A stretch of DNA of 51,630 nt from an uncultured Hyphomicrobiales bacterium (GCA_903902915.1 CAIUWR010000069.1:1-51630); one strand, 5' to 3'; shown: positions 26,167-36,100, numbered from the stretch's first letter. Program-made: numbers and translations. Notes: generated by a model not told the origin, from the letters alone.

Positions 26167-27057
26167 ATGGACGCGCTCTTCATCGGCCAGACCTATATCG
26201 ACGTGACCCTGATCGCCGATGCAATGCCCAAGGGCGACGAAAAGGCGGTCGCCAAAGACTATGCGGTCTCTTTCGGCGGCAACGCCCTCACGGCGGCCTT
26301 CGCCTGCGCTAAGCTCGGCTTCGTGCCCGATCTGCTCACCTCGCTGGCCGACGACTGGCTGGGGCGCATGTTTCTGGACATGGCGGCGAAATATCAGATC
26401 CCCATTCATGCGCGGAAGGTGAAGCGGTCTTCGCTCTCCTTCATCCTGCCCCATGAAGGCAAACGGGCGATTCTGCGCGCCCGCGACGACGCTTATCTGC
26501 ATCCCTTCCCGACGCTCAATATGGATGGCTGCCGGGCGTTGCATCTGGACGGCCACCAGGCGGACGCCGCGATCCATTATGCGCGGCTGTGCCGGGAGAT
26601 GGGCGTGCTGACCTCGCTGGATGGCGGGGGCCTGCGCTCGAACACCCATGATCTGCTGGGCTTCATCGACGTGGCCATCGTCGCCGAGCGTCTGTGCGAG
26701 CAGATGAATCTCGATGAACGGGCCATGCTGGCCTATCTGAAGTCGCGCGGCTGCCGTATCGGCGGGGTGACCCAGGGAGAACGGGGAATGCTCTGGTATG
26801 ATGAGTCAGGCGAAGTGCGCCGACTTCCCGCCCTGCAAGTTCCAGCTTCGATCATCGTCGATACGTCGGGCGCGGGCGATGTGTTTCACGGGGCCTATAT
26901 TGCGGCCTATCTGGCGCAGCCCCATGCGCCCTGGGCGCACCATTTTGAGTTCGCGCGTGGCGCTTCGGCCTTCAAGATCCAGCATCTGGGAAACGAGGCC
27001 GGTTTGCCGACCACCGAGGACGTGGAGCGCATGGCGGCGCTCTATGCGAAGTCGTAA
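26167..27057 (+). CDS. PfkB-family carbohydrate kinase
   Basis: Cytoplasmic ribokinase-like sugar or nucleoside kinase, 296 residues. PfkB signature 1 is visible as VSFGGNALTAAFACAKLGF (about residues 34-53), and signature 2 as DTSGAGDVFHGAYIAAYLA (about 237-255), where the Asp of GAGD is the catalytic base. It has the family's GGVTQGERGMLWY segment. Nothing identifies the sugar: no operon partner is present, the neighbours are a metal operon and an unrelated membrane protein. A role in salvage is possible. The ATG at 26167 gives the natural MDALFIGQTYIDVT beginning. Confidence 0.88.
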   Translation: MDALFIGQTYIDVTLIADAMPKGDEKAVAKDYAVSFGGNALTAAFACAKLGFVPDLLTSLADDWLGRMFLDMAAKYQIPIHARKVKRSSLSFILPHEGKRAILRARDDAYLHPFPTLNMDGCRALHLDGHQADAAIHYARLCREMGVLTSLDGGGLRSNTHDLLGFIDVAIVAERLCEQMNLDERAMLAYLKSRGCRIGGVTQGERGMLWYDESGEVRRLPALQVPASIIVDTSGAGDVFHGAYIAAYLAQPHAPWAHHFEFARGASAFKIQHLGNEAGLPTTEDVERMAALYAKS

Positions 27058-27067
27058 CCGGCGTCCC

Positions 27068-27607
27068 TCAAAAGTGATCGCGCCGATCGCGCGACAGGAG
27101 CGTGAGTTCTTTGGAGACCTGCACATGTTGCTGGAAAATGGGCCCATGGCGTTCGATCCAGCGCCACATCATGTATAGTCCCAGTCTTTCGATGCATAAT
27201 CCTAAAAACAACAGGATCAACAGGGCCCCGATACGCGCCGCGAGGCCCGCTCCAGTGACCGCTATCGAGGTTGTGATCTGGCCGTCGACGCCGCGAACGA
27301 TATCCGGGACGACATTGTTCCAGTTGGTTCCAGACACCAGATAATTGATGGTGCTGACTTCGCGGTTTGTTTTGTCTTTAAATTGGATCGTGCAGTGCTG
27401 AAACAAATAAGCGCTTCCCGAGCACGCCATGGGGTGCGGCTCCATTTCCGCTGCGAATTCCCAGCGGCCCAGGTAAGAGCCATCCTTCCAAAGAAGAGGG
27501 CCGTAGAAGATGATGGGAAGCATCATAAAAGCGATCAGGAAGGCCCGTGCGGATCTCTTCAATCGAACGGGATCCGCGGTAAGGGCGCCTAGCAGCTTTT
27601 CATCCAT
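27068..27607 (-). CDS. Orphan two-helix membrane protein
   Basis: No family recognized. 179 residues with two membrane segments: residues about 21-40 (ARAFLIAFMMLPIIFYGPLL) and about 120-140 (AARIGALLILLFLGLCIERL). The roughly 80 residues between would be periplasmic and contain two cysteines (ACSGSAYLFQHC), which could form a disulfide. This part also includes TTSIAVTGAG near the second helix. The C-terminal tail is basic (SRDRRDHF). It lies in a more AT-rich stretch and is isolated: convergent with the PfkB kinase gene, with a 297-base AT-rich gap upstream. It may be a transferred or species-specific gene. Confidence 0.65.
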   Translation of the reverse strand: MDEKLLGALTADPVRLKRSARAFLIAFMMLPIIFYGPLLWKDGSYLGRWEFAAEMEPHPMACSGSAYLFQHCTIQFKDKTNREVSTINYLVSGTNWNNVVPDIVRGVDGQITTSIAVTGAGLAARIGALLILLFLGLCIERLGLYMMWRWIERHGPIFQQHVQVSKELTLLSRDRRDHF

Positions 27608-27824
27608 CTCTCATTGGCCCATTTTGCGCGTTGTTATTCCTGAAGATCTATTTTTCCAAATTACGCGCGGTATATATAAAAAAAGTTAACATACATTACA
27701 TATGATGTTTTTCAGACATATTCAAGCGACCATTTCAAAATAGGGAAAATTATTAACAGAAGTAAAAATATTTTTTATCCCCCTTCCGTTGCAAGCTTAA
27801 ATTGCTTTTCCTTCATAAAAGGCA
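27608..27824. other. AT-rich intergenic region upstream of the orphan membrane gene
   Basis: This stretch is strikingly AT-rich for the window, with runs such as TATATATAAAAAAAG near 27670 and AAAAATATTTTTTATCC near 27770. I see no open reading frame or RNA gene. It presumably contains the minus-strand promoter of the orphan membrane gene. Its composition matches that gene and differs from the housekeeping flanks. Confidence 0.5.
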
Positions 27825-27864
27825 AAATATAATAGAAAAGGCGGACCGTATATCGGCCCGCCTT
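27821..27864 (-). terminator. Intrinsic terminator of maeB
   Basis: On the minus strand, AAGGCGGGCCG (27864-27854) pairs with CGGTCCGCCTT (27848-27838) around the loop ATATA; the only non-Watson-Crick pair is a G-U wobble. It is followed by TTTCTATTATATTTTG. It lies 41 bases after the maeB stop. On the plus strand the same hairpin has a mismatch and a weaker T-run (CGATTTT), so it is mainly oriented for maeB. Confidence 0.85.
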
Positions 27865-27904
27865 CGATTTTATGTATTATATATTTATCCCTTTAAGGGC
27901 CGAT

Positions 27905-30223
27905 TTAATTTACCGATACTTGAGCTTCCGCAGCTGCGATGGCCGTCATGTTGACGATTCCGCGCGCCGTGACTGACGATGTGAGCACATGCGCCGGTTT
28001 TGCGGCGCCCATCAGGATCGGCCCGACAGGAAGGGCGTCGCCCAGAACCTTGGCGAACTGGAACGCAATGTTCGCCGCGTCGAGGTTCGGCATGACGAGC
28101 AGGTTCGCCTCGCCCTTCAGGCGCGACCCGGGCAGCGCCTTTTCGCGAATGAGGCTGGACAGGGCCGTGTCGGCGTGCATCTCGCCATCCACCTCAAGAT
28201 CGGGGTGCTGCGCCTGGATGAGCGCCAGCGCCGCGCGCATCTTGCGGGAGGAGGGCGAGTCGTGCGAGCCGAAGTCCGAGTGGGACAGCAGCGCGACTTT
28301 CGCCTCCAGGCCGAAGAGGCGCACATGCTTCACGCAGGAGGCCGTCATATCGGCTATTTCCTGCGGGGTCGGGTCGGTGCGCACATGGGTGTCGGCGACG
28401 AAAAACACGCCCCGCGTCGAGATGAGCATGCTCATGGCCGAGAGGCCCAGCACGCCGGGCTCAAGGCCGATGATCGAGCGAATATGCTGGAGGCGTGACG
28501 CGAAGCGTCCTTCCAGCCCGCACAGCATGGCGTCCGCTTCGCCGCGTTTGACGGCGAGGGCCGCGATCACGGTCGGCGAGGTGCGCACCAGCGAACGCAC
28601 GACGTCGGGCGTATAGCCGTCCCGTCCGGCGACCTCCAGGAATGTGGCGACATAATCGCGATAGCGCACGTCGGACTCGGGATTGACGATTTCGAAATCG
28701 CGGCCCGCACGAATGTTGAGGCCAAAACGTTCGATGCGGCTCTCGACCACGGAGGGGCGGCCGATGAGGATTGGCGTGGCCAGTCCTTCTTCCAGCACCA
28801 CTTCCGCGGCGCGCAACACGCGCTCGTCCTCGCCGTCGGCGAAGATGACGCGGCGCTTGTCGGTCTTGGCCTGGGCGAAGACAGGCTTCATCACGAAACC
28901 GGAGCGGAAGACGAAACGCGACAGCGTCTCAGCATAGGCGTCGAAATCGACGATGGGCTTTTTCGCGACGCCCGATTCCATCGCCGCCCGCGCCACCGCA
29001 GGCGCGATGCGCAGGATGAGGCGCGGATCGAACGGATTGGGGATCAGGGTCTGGGGACCGAAGGTCTGGGTCTGGCCGCCATAGGCGCGGGCCGCCACCT
29101 CGGAGGGCGCCTCGCGCGCCAGCGCCGCGATGGCCTGCACGGCGGCGAGCTTCATCTCTTCGTTGATCGTGGTCGCCCACACATCCAGCGCCCCGCGGAA
29201 GATATAGGGGAAGCACAGGACATTGTTGACCTGATTGGGATAATCCGACCGCCCCGTGCAGATCAGCGCATCGGGCCGCACCGCGATGACGTCTTCCGGC
29301 ATGATCTCGGGATTGGGATTGGCCAGCGCCATGATGAGCGGACGCGCGCCCATGCTCTTGACCATCTCCTGCTTCAGCACGCCGCCAGCGGAAAGGCCCA
29401 GGAACACATCCGCGCCGACGATCGCCTCGGCGAGGGTGCGCTTGTCCGTGGGCTGCTCATAGACGGACTTCCAGGGGTCCATGAGCTTCTCGCGGCCCAC
29501 ATAGACCACGCCCTCAAGATCGGTGACCCAGATGTTCTCGCGCTTGGCGCCCAGCATCACCAGCAGGTTGAGGCAGGCCAGCGCCGCAGCTCCGGCGCCC
29601 GAGGCGACGATCTTCACGTCCTCGATCTTCTTGCCCGCGAATTCCATCGCATTGGTCACGGCGGCGCCGACGATGATCGCAGTGCCGTGCTGATCGTCAT
29701 GGAAGACGGGGATCTTCATGCGCTCGCGCAGGCGCTTCTCGATCTCGAAACACTCGGGGCCCTTGATGTCTTCCAGATTGATGCCGCCGAAGGTGGGCTC
29801 CAGCGCCGCCACCACATCGACCAGACGCGCGATGTCCTTTTCCGCCACCTCGATGTCGAACACGTCGATGCCGGCGAATTTCTTGAACAGGACGGCCTTG
29901 CCTTCCATCACCGGCTTCGACGCCAGCGGGCCGATGTCGCCCAGACCCAGCACCGCCGTGCCGTTGGACAGAACCGCGACGAGATTTTGACGGGCGGTCA
30001 GATGGGCCGCCTGGGACGGATCCTCCGCTATGGCCTCGCAGGCTACAGCCACGCCGGGCGAATAGGCCAGAGCCAGATCGCGCTGGTTGCCGAGCGGCTT
30101 GGTCGCCTGAATCTCGAGTTTGCCGGGATTGGGATAGCGATGATAGGCCAGCGCGCTGGCGCGAAGCTCGTCGGATATGATGGTCGCCACGTGCTCTTCC
30201 TTCAAGTAGCTGAATCTCGACAT
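27905..30223 (-). CDS. maeB: NADP-dependent malic enzyme with phosphotransacetylase-like C-terminal domain
   Basis: Converts malate to pyruvate and CO2 with NADP+. The 772-residue product is the long MaeB type: malic-enzyme N-terminal and NAD-binding domains (about 1-420), including [40 protein letters not shown] and [16 protein letters not shown], then a PTA_PTB domain (about 430-772), including [20 protein letters not shown] and [20 protein letters not shown]. In MaeB the PTA-like domain is regulatory, responding to acetyl-CoA, and not normally an active phosphotransacetylase. I start at ATG 30223 ([15 protein letters not shown]); a TTG at 30256 or a downstream start is possible. metC lies upstream on the same strand with a 169-base gap, and an intrinsic terminator follows. 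Confidence 0.95.
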   Translation of the reverse strand: MSRFSYLKEEHVATIISDELRASALAYHRYPNPGKLEIQATKPLGNQRDLALAYSPGVAVACEAIAEDPSQAAHLTARQNLVAVLSNGTAVLGLGDIGPLASKPVMEGKAVLFKKFAGIDVFDIEVAEKDIARLVDVVAALEPTFGGINLEDIKGPECFEIEKRLRERMKIPVFHDDQHGTAIIVGAAVTNAMEFAGKKIEDVKIVASGAGAAALACLNLLVMLGAKRENIWVTDLEGVVYVGREKLMDPWKSVYEQPTDKRTLAEAIVGADVFLGLSAGGVLKQEMVKSMGARPLIMALANPNPEIMPEDVIAVRPDALICTGRSDYPNQVNNVLCFPYIFRGALDVWATTINEEMKLAAVQAIAALAREAPSEVAARAYGGQTQTFGPQTLIPNPFDPRLILRIAPAVARAAMESGVAKKPIVDFDAYAETLSRFVFRSGFVMKPVFAQAKTDKRRVIFADGEDERVLRAAEVVLEEGLATPILIGRPSVVESRIERFGLNIRAGRDFEIVNPESDVRYRDYVATFLEVAGRDGYTPDVVRSLVRTSPTVIAALAVKRGEADAMLCGLEGRFASRLQHIRSIIGLEPGVLGLSAMSMLISTRGVFFVADTHVRTDPTPQEIADMTASCVKHVRLFGLEAKVALLSHSDFGSHDSPSSRKMRAALALIQAQHPDLEVDGEMHADTALSSLIREKALPGSRLKGEANLLVMPNLDAANIAFQFAKVLGDALPVGPILMGAAKPAHVLTSSVTARGIVNMTAIAAAEAQVSVN

Positions 30224-30392
30224 TTCAGGTCTGCCATTCCTTTGCAGGAAGGACAATGGTCATTAGAAAACAAAGTGATGACAAAGATCACCAGTCGCGA
30301 TTGATTCGTCTCGCGCGCCATTGACGCCTGCGCCGAGACGCCATCAATCGCAAGTTTGGCCAGAACTTCAAAGCGATCATTTGTTTCGACGT

Positions 30393-31601
30393 CTAACCTG
30401 CTTGCTTTTCCGCGTCCCCGACCGCCCGCAACCGGGCGAAGCCCTTATCGAGATCTTCCGTCAGATCCGCCATGTCCTCAAGCCCCACCTGGAAGCGCAG
30501 GGCGGGGCCGCCGGGCGCCCAACGGGTCGCGGTGCGGTAGGTGGAACAGTCGAAGGGAATGACGAGGCTTTCGAAGCCGCCCCAGGAATATCCCATGCCG
30601 AACAGCTCCAGCCCATCCAGCATGGCCGCCACCGCCGCCTCCGAGGCGGGATGCAGGATGATGGAGAAGAGGCCGGAGGCGCCGGAGAAGTCGCGCTTCC
30701 AGATGGCGTGGCCAGGATGGGAGGGCAGGGCGGGATGCAGCACCTGCTTCACCTCGGGGCGTCCCTCGAACCAGTGGGCCAGCGCCAGCCCCTGCCGCTG
30801 CGCCTCATGCAGGCGCAGCTTCATGGTGCGCAGGCCGCGCAGGCACAGAAAGGCGTCTTCCGGCCCCGCGCACATGGCGAAGGCGTCGAAGGTCTGGCGC
30901 AGGCGAGGCCACCAGCTCTTGTTGGCGGAGACGAGGCCCAGCAGAAGATCCGAATGGCCGGAGAGATATTTCGTGCCCGCCTCGATGGCGAGATCCACGC
31001 CTCTTTCGTGCGGCGGGAAGAAAAGGGGCGTCGCCCAGGTGTTGTCCATGATCACACAGGCGCCATGCGCGTGAGCGACCTGCGCGATGGCGGGCACATC
31101 CTGCATCTCGAAGCTCTGGGAGCCGGGCGCCTCCACCAGGACGGCTGTCGTGTTGGGGCGGACCAGGGACGCGATCGCCGCCCCAAGCAGCGGATCGTAA
31201 TAGGTCGTCTTCACGCCCATGCGGGTCAGGACCGTGTCGCAGAAGTGGCGCGTCGGCCCATAGGCGGAATCGGTCACAAGAATGTGATCGCCAGCTTTCA
31301 CGGCGGTCATCAAAGCCAGGGCGATGGCGGCCAGGCCGGTGGGAGCGAGCACAGTGCCCGCCGCATTCGACAATTCCGTCCAGGCGCCCTCAAGGGCTTT
31401 CGTCGTCGGCGTGCCCTTGGTGCCGTAGGTGAAGGGGGCGTCGCGATCCTTAAGGCTCGCAACCGTTGGGAAAAGAACTGTGGAGCCGCGATAAATCGGC
31501 GTGTTGACGAAGCCGTACTGATCCTGGGGTTCGCGTCCGGCATGAACGAGCCTTGTGCCCTCGCGCAGGCCCGACTTCGTTTCTTTCGTCAACTTCGACA
31601 T
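30393..31601 (-). CDS. metC: Cystathionine beta-lyase
   Basis: PLP enzyme of the Cys/Met metabolism family that splits cystathionine to homocysteine, pyruvate and ammonia in methionine synthesis. The 402-residue product has the family landmarks: STVLFPT..., FTYGTKGTPTTKALEGAWTEL, PTGLAAIALALMTAVKAGDH, VIMDNTWATPLFFPPHERGVD and the Schiff-base Lys in EAGTKYLSGHSDLLLG (about residue 208). The C-terminal FGMGYSWGGFESLV supports beta-lyase rather than gamma-synthase (which lacks the YSWGGFESL tryptophan). It is divergent from aapJ, the arrangement seen in Rhizobium, where metC lies next to aapJQMP. maeB follows on the same strand. Confidence 0.93.
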   Translation of the reverse strand: MSKLTKETKSGLREGTRLVHAGREPQDQYGFVNTPIYRGSTVLFPTVASLKDRDAPFTYGTKGTPTTKALEGAWTELSNAAGTVLAPTGLAAIALALMTAVKAGDHILVTDSAYGPTRHFCDTVLTRMGVKTTYYDPLLGAAIASLVRPNTTAVLVEAPGSQSFEMQDVPAIAQVAHAHGACVIMDNTWATPLFFPPHERGVDLAIEAGTKYLSGHSDLLLGLVSANKSWWPRLRQTFDAFAMCAGPEDAFLCLRGLRTMKLRLHEAQRQGLALAHWFEGRPEVKQVLHPALPSHPGHAIWKRDFSGASGLFSIILHPASEAAVAAMLDGLELFGMGYSWGGFESLVIPFDCSTYRTATRWAPGGPALRFQVGLEDMADLTEDLDKGFARLRAVGDAEKQAG

Positions 31602-31729
31602 GTCTCATTCCATTTCACGAAGGCTTGACCAGCGGCGGGAATACCCCTTGGATAGGTTTCAGACGTTGACACTATCGCCAAACGACCGGCGCCTTCGGGC
31701 GTCGATATCACGACTGGAGCAATTTAATC

Positions 31730-32737
31730 ATGAAACACTTGCTGATTGCAGGCGGATTCGCCGCTTTTCTCGCCACCGGCGCCGCCGCTGGCACTCTTGA
31801 TTCCGTCAAGCAGAAGGGTTTTCTCGCCTGCGGCTCCAACACCGGCCTCGCGGGTTTCGGTCTGCCCGACGACAAGGGCGTCTGGGCGGGCCTCGACGTG
31901 GACTTTTGCCGTGGCGTCGCCGCAGCCATTTTTGACGATCCCACGAAGGTGAAGTTCATCCCCCTGACCGCCAAGGACAGATTTACGGCGCTCCAATCGG
32001 GCGAAGTGGATGTGCTGGCGCGCAACGGAACCTGGACCCAATCGCGCGAGGCGGAGCTGGGCCTCAACTTCGGCGCCATCAACTACTTCGACGGCCAAGG
32101 CTTCATGACCCGCAAGAAGAACAATATTTCTTCGGCTCTGGAGCTGAACGGCGCTTCGGTCTGCGTGCAGCAGGGCACGACGACGGAGCTGAATCTGGCG
32201 GACTTTTTCCGCACCAACAACATGAAGTACGAGGGCATCGCTTTCGCCACCGCCGACGAGGCGCTCAAGGCCTATGACACAGGCCGCTGCGACGCCTTCA
32301 CCACCGACGTCTCCCAGCTCTACAGCGAGCGGTTGAAGCTGGTGAATCCCGAAGACACCATCGTCTTGCCCGAAGTCATCTCCAAGGAGCCGCTCGCGCC
32401 CGCCGTGCGCCAGGGCGATTCGCAGTGGTTCAACGTGATCCGCTGGACCCATTTCGCCATGCTGAACGCCGAGGAGCTCGGGGTCACCAAGGCCAATGTG
32501 GACGAGATGACGAAATCCCAGGCGCCCGACGTGCGCCGTCTGCTTGGCGTCGAAGGCGATTTCGGCAAGGGCTTGGGCCTCTCCAAGGATTGGGCTTACC
32601 GGATCGTCAAGCATGTGGGCAATTATGGCGAGGTCTTCGACCGCACGGTGGGCGAGAACTCGAAGTTGCAGATCAAGCGCGGCCTCAACAATCTGTGGTC
32701 GAAGGGCGGCCTGCAATATGCGCCGCCGGTGCGCTGA
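31730..32737 (+). CDS. aapJ: General L-amino acid ABC transporter, periplasmic binding protein
   Basis: Periplasmic receptor of the broad-specificity Aap amino-acid uptake system. The 335-residue product has a signal peptide (about 1-20, MKHLLIAGGFAAFLATGAAA) and the AapJ sequence pattern: LDSVKQKGFLACGSNTGLAG, WAGLDVDFCRGVAAAIF, LARNGTWTQSREAELGLNF, NYFDGQGFMTRK and the tail IKRGLNNLWSKGGLQYAPPV. The ATG at 31730 follows a 128-base divergent region shared with metC; candidate promoter boxes there are weak (TTGACC near 31627 with TGGATA 18 bases later). The permease genes follow after 27 bases. The Aap system in rhizobia takes up many L-amino acids and branched-chain amino acids and supports nodule metabolism. 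Confidence 0.95.
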   Translation: MKHLLIAGGFAAFLATGAAAGTLDSVKQKGFLACGSNTGLAGFGLPDDKGVWAGLDVDFCRGVAAAIFDDPTKVKFIPLTAKDRFTALQSGEVDVLARNGTWTQSREAELGLNFGAINYFDGQGFMTRKKNNISSALELNGASVCVQQGTTTELNLADFFRTNNMKYEGIAFATADEALKAYDTGRCDAFTTDVSQLYSERLKLVNPEDTIVLPEVISKEPLAPAVRQGDSQWFNVIRWTHFAMLNAEELGVTKANVDEMTKSQAPDVRRLLGVEGDFGKGLGLSKDWAYRIVKHVGNYGEVFDRTVGENSKLQIKRGLNNLWSKGGLQYAPPVR

Positions 32738-32764
32738 GGCGGACGTCGCGCGGGGCGCGCGCAC

Positions 32765-34186
32765 ATGAGCGGGGGCGGCCCAGCGGCGCAAAGGCCGAAG
32801 GTTCCGCTGCTGCATGACCCGCGGTTTCGCGGTCTGCTGGTGCAGGCGGGCACGGCGCTGGCGCTGGTCTCGCTTGTATGGGTGGCTGTGGACAACGCCG
32901 CCACCAACATGCGCGCGCGCGGCATCCCCACCAATTTCGATTTCTGGGACCGGGTGTCGGGCTTCGACGTCAACCAGACGCTGATTTCCTATTCCGCCGT
33001 TTCGACCTATGGGCAGGCCTTTTGGGTCGGTTTGCTGAATACGCTGCTGGTGGCCGTGATTGGCGTGGTCTTCGCCACCCTCATCGGCTTCACGCTTGGC
33101 GTCATGCGCCTGTCCACCAACTGGGCGGCGCGCAGCTTCGCGGGCCTCTATGTCCAGACCCTGCGCAATGTGCCGCTGCTGCTGCAATTGCTGTTCTGGT
33201 ACAACGCCATTCTGAATCCGCTGCCCGCGCCGCGCGCATCGCTCGCCATGCCCTCGGTGGCGCTGTCCTGGCCGGGCGCGGGCTCGCTTGCGCTGACGCT
33301 GGGGGCGGGCGCCTTCGCGGTTTTCGTCGCGCGCTTCGCCCGCGCACAATCGCCGGGAAGCGCTGCGGCCATGCTGGCGCCCGTCGGCGCCGCGCTGGGC
33401 TGGATCGTGGCGATTGTGGCTCTGGTGTTCGGCGTTTCCGCCTTCATGGGCGCGCCGGGCGGCGGGTTGCTGCGCTGGGGCGGGCCTGCGGGCGTTTATC
33501 TCAACAATCGTGGGCTGCTGCTGCCCAACCCCAGCTTCGGGCCGGGGGCAGGGTGGGTGTTGGTCGGTCTGGCGGGGGCTGTGGCGGCGAGCGTCGCCTT
33601 CGCCTTTTGGGCGCGGCGCAGGCAGGCGCGGACGGGCGCCCAAAGCCCTGTGGCGCTGGTGAGCCTCGCGCTGCTGATCCTGCTGCCCCTGATCGCCTTC
33701 GTGGCGGCGGGCAGTCCGCTGACCATGGACTATCCCGTGCTGCGCGGCTTCAATTTTCAGGGCGGCTTGCGGGTCAATCCCGAATTCGTGGCGCTGCTGC
33801 TGGGCCTGTCGCTCTACACCGCCGCCTTCATCGCCGAGGAGGTGCGCGCGGGCGTGCAATCGGTGGCGAAGGGCCAGAGCGAGGCCGCCCATGCGCTTGG
33901 CCTGCGCGCCGCGCCAACCTTGCGGCTCGTGGTTCTGCCGCAGGCCCTGCGCGTGATCCTGCCGCCGCTGACGAACCAATATCTCAACCTGACGAAGAAT
34001 TCTTCGCTGGCCGTCTTCATCGGCTATCCTGATCTCGTGCAGGTCTTCATGGGCACGGTGCTGAACCAGACGGGCGCGGCGGTTCAGGTCATCGCGCTCA
34101 CCATGGCGGTCTATCTCACCATTTCGCTGGCGACGGCGGGGCTCATGGCCCTCTATGGACGCCACACCGCATGGGCGGAGCGCTAG
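32765..34186 (+). CDS. aapQ: General L-amino acid ABC transporter permease AapQ
   Basis: Inner-membrane permease subunit, 473 residues. The binding-protein-dependent transport fold is clear: QAFWVGLLNTLLVAVIGVV, NWAARSFAGLYVQTLRNVPL, and the EAA loop EVRAGVQSVAKGQSEAAHAL followed by LRLVVLPQALRVILPPLTNQ. The usual AapQ is about 400 residues. Here about 70 extra residues sit at about 164-236, between PRASLAMP and VYLNNRGLLLP, and contain two hydrophobic segments (LALTLGAGAFAVFVARFA and LGWIVAIVALVFGVSAFMG). They would add a helix pair to the periplasmic side or membrane. The stop TAG at 34184-34186 is followed at once by the aapM ATG, so the two are tightly coupled. Confidence 0.93.
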   Translation: MSGGGPAAQRPKVPLLHDPRFRGLLVQAGTALALVSLVWVAVDNAATNMRARGIPTNFDFWDRVSGFDVNQTLISYSAVSTYGQAFWVGLLNTLLVAVIGVVFATLIGFTLGVMRLSTNWAARSFAGLYVQTLRNVPLLLQLLFWYNAILNPLPAPRASLAMPSVALSWPGAGSLALTLGAGAFAVFVARFARAQSPGSAAAMLAPVGAALGWIVAIVALVFGVSAFMGAPGGGLLRWGGPAGVYLNNRGLLLPNPSFGPGAGWVLVGLAGAVAASVAFAFWARRRQARTGAQSPVALVSLALLILLPLIAFVAAGSPLTMDYPVLRGFNFQGGLRVNPEFVALLLGLSLYTAAFIAEEVRAGVQSVAKGQSEAAHALGLRAAPTLRLVVLPQALRVILPPLTNQYLNLTKNSSLAVFIGYPDLVQVFMGTVLNQTGAAVQVIALTMAVYLTISLATAGLMALYGRHTAWAER

Positions 34187-35323
34187 ATGGAGCAAAAAAC
34201 CACCCTCGCCTATCTGCGCACCCAGCCCAGCCCCGTGCTGCCGCCGCCCGTCTTCGCGGGTGGCGCCTTGCAGTGGGTGCGAGCGAACATGCTGGCGGGG
34301 CCAGGCTCGGCCTTGTTCACGCTGGCGGGGCTGCTGTTCGTCGTCTGGGTGACGCCGGGACTGGTGCGCTACCTTTTCATCGACGCGGTCTGGTCCTCGC
34401 CCGATGGCGCGGCTTGCCGGGCGCCGGGCGCGGGCGCCTGCTGGTCCTTCATCGCCCGCAAGCTCGATTTCTTTCTCTACGCCTCCTATCCGCGCGAAAT
34501 GGTCTGGCGGGTCAATCTGTGCATGGCGGTGGGCGCTGTGCTGGCGGTCTGGCTGCTGTGGCCGGGCGCCGCGCGCAAGGGGCTGGGGGCGCTACTGTTT
34601 TTCGTGATCTATCCGGTGGCGTGCCTGCTGGCGCTGCATGGGTCCGACGCGCTGGGCCTGCCCACGGCGCCCACGGATCTGTGGGGCGGCATTTTTCTGA
34701 GCCTGATCGTGGCGACGGTGGGAATCGTCATGTCGCTCCCCGGCGGCGTGCTGCTGGCGCTGGGACGGCGCTCGCGTCTGCCCATCGTGCGTTTCTTCGC
34801 CACGGTCTTCATCGAATTCGTGCGCGGCGTGCCCTTCATTACGGTGCTGTTCATGGCCAACACCATGCTGCCGCTCTTCGTGCCCGCAAGCTGGTCTCCC
34901 GACCGGCTGCTGCGTCCGCTCATCGGCGTGTCGCTCTTCGCCAGCGCCTATATGGCGGAGATTGTGCGCGCGGGCTTGCAGGCGGTGCCCAAAGGCCAGA
35001 CCGAGGGGGCGCAGGCGCTGGGCCTTGGTTATTGGCGCATGATGGGGCTGATCATTCTGCCGCAGGCGCTCACCGTGGTGATCCCCGGCATCGTCGGCAT
35101 CTTCATCGGCTTGTTCAAGGACACGACATTGGTGGCGGTGGTGGGCATTTCGGATTTTCTGCGCACGGTCGAGACCGCGCGGCTTGATCCGGCCTGGGCG
35201 GGGCCAACCATCTCCACGACGGGCTATATTTTCGCCGCCGCCTTCTATTGGATCTTCTGCTTCGGCATGTCCCGTTATTCGCTGATGATGGAGCGTCGGC
35301 TGTCGGCCGGGCGCAAGAGATAG
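34187..35323 (+). CDS. aapM: General L-amino acid ABC transporter permease AapM
   Basis: Second permease subunit of the Aap system, 378 residues. It has the AapM N-terminal block YLRTQPSPVLPPPV, a long first half with three or four membrane helices, then the conserved half: GIVMSLPGGVLLALGRRS, FIEFVRGVPFITVLFMANTM, the EAA loop EIVRAGLQAVPKGQTEGAQA and MMGLIILPQALTVVIPGI. It starts immediately after the aapQ stop and ends 12 bases before aapP. It heterodimerizes with AapQ and forms the channel energized by AapP. Confidence 0.95.
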   Translation: MEQKTTLAYLRTQPSPVLPPPVFAGGALQWVRANMLAGPGSALFTLAGLLFVVWVTPGLVRYLFIDAVWSSPDGAACRAPGAGACWSFIARKLDFFLYASYPREMVWRVNLCMAVGAVLAVWLLWPGAARKGLGALLFFVIYPVACLLALHGSDALGLPTAPTDLWGGIFLSLIVATVGIVMSLPGGVLLALGRRSRLPIVRFFATVFIEFVRGVPFITVLFMANTMLPLFVPASWSPDRLLRPLIGVSLFASAYMAEIVRAGLQAVPKGQTEGAQALGLGYWRMMGLIILPQALTVVIPGIVGIFIGLFKDTTLVAVVGISDFLRTVETARLDPAWAGPTISTTGYIFAAAFYWIFCFGMSRYSLMMERRLSAGRKR

Positions 35324-35335
35324 GACCTACAAGCC

Positions 35336-36100
35336 ATGGCCTCCACCGCGCCAGCTCCCGCCATCCCCACCAAGGCCGTCGAGATGATCGACGTCAACAA
35401 ATGGTATGGCCAGTTCCACGTGCTGCGCGATGTGAACCTCACCGTGGGCCAGGGAGAGCGCATCGTCATTTGCGGCCCTTCGGGCTCGGGCAAATCGACG
35501 CTGATCCGCTGCATCAACCGGCTGGAGGAGCATCAATCCGGGCGCATCGTCGTCGAGGGCGTCGAGCTGACCAATGATCTGCGCAAGATCGACGAGATCC
35601 GCCGCGACGTCGGCATGGTGTTCCAGAACTTCAACCTGTTTCCGCATTTGAGCATTCTGGAGAACTGCACGCTGGCGCCCATCTGGGTGCGCAAGATGCC
35701 CAAGCGCGAGGCCGAAGAGATCGCCATGCACTATCTGAATCGGGTGAAGATCCCCGAGCAGGCGCATAAATATCCCGGCCAATTGTCCGGCGGCCAGCAA
35801 CAGCGCGTCGCCATCGCCCGCGCGCTGTGCATGAGCCCGAAGATCATGCTGTTCGACGAGCCCACCTCCGCCCTCGATCCCGAAATGGTGAAGGAGGTGC
35901 TGGACACGATGGTGAGCCTCGCCCGCGATGGCATGACCATGCTGTGCGTGACCCACGAGATGAACTTCGCCAAACAGGTGGCCGACCGGGTGATCTTCAT
36001 GGACCGGGGCGAGATCGTGGAGGCCAACGCCCCCGAGCCGTTCTTCACCCATCCGCAGCATGAGCGCACGAAGCTGTTCCTGAGCCAGATTTTGGGGTGA
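35336..36100 (+). CDS. aapP: General L-amino acid ABC transporter ATP-binding protein
   Basis: ATPase subunit of the Aap system, 254 residues. Walker A is GPSGSGKST (about residues 46-54), the signature motif is [15 protein letters not shown] (about 152-166), Walker B is [14 protein letters not shown] (about 172-185) and the switch His is in [11 protein letters not shown]. It ends at TGA 36098-36100. It is the last intact gene of aapJQMP: what follows is the remnant of a dienelactone-hydrolase-like gene. Confidence 0.97.
   Translation: MASTAPAPAIPTKAVEMIDVNKWYGQFHVLRDVNLTVGQGERIVICGPSGSGKSTLIRCINRLEEHQSGRIVVEGVELTNDLRKIDEIRRDVGMVFQNFNLFPHLSILENCTLAPIWVRKMPKREAEEIAMHYLNRVKIPEQAHKYPGQLSGGQQQRVAIARALCMSPKIMLFDEPTSALDPEMVKEVLDTMVSLARDGMTMLCVTHEMNFAKQVADRVIFMDRGEIVEANAPEPFFTHPQHERTKLFLSQILG

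Noticed and set aside
31724-34195. Long minus-strand open frame opposite aapJ and aapQ
   Set aside because: Spans two genuine plus-strand genes and is Arg/Gln/His-rich without domain signals.
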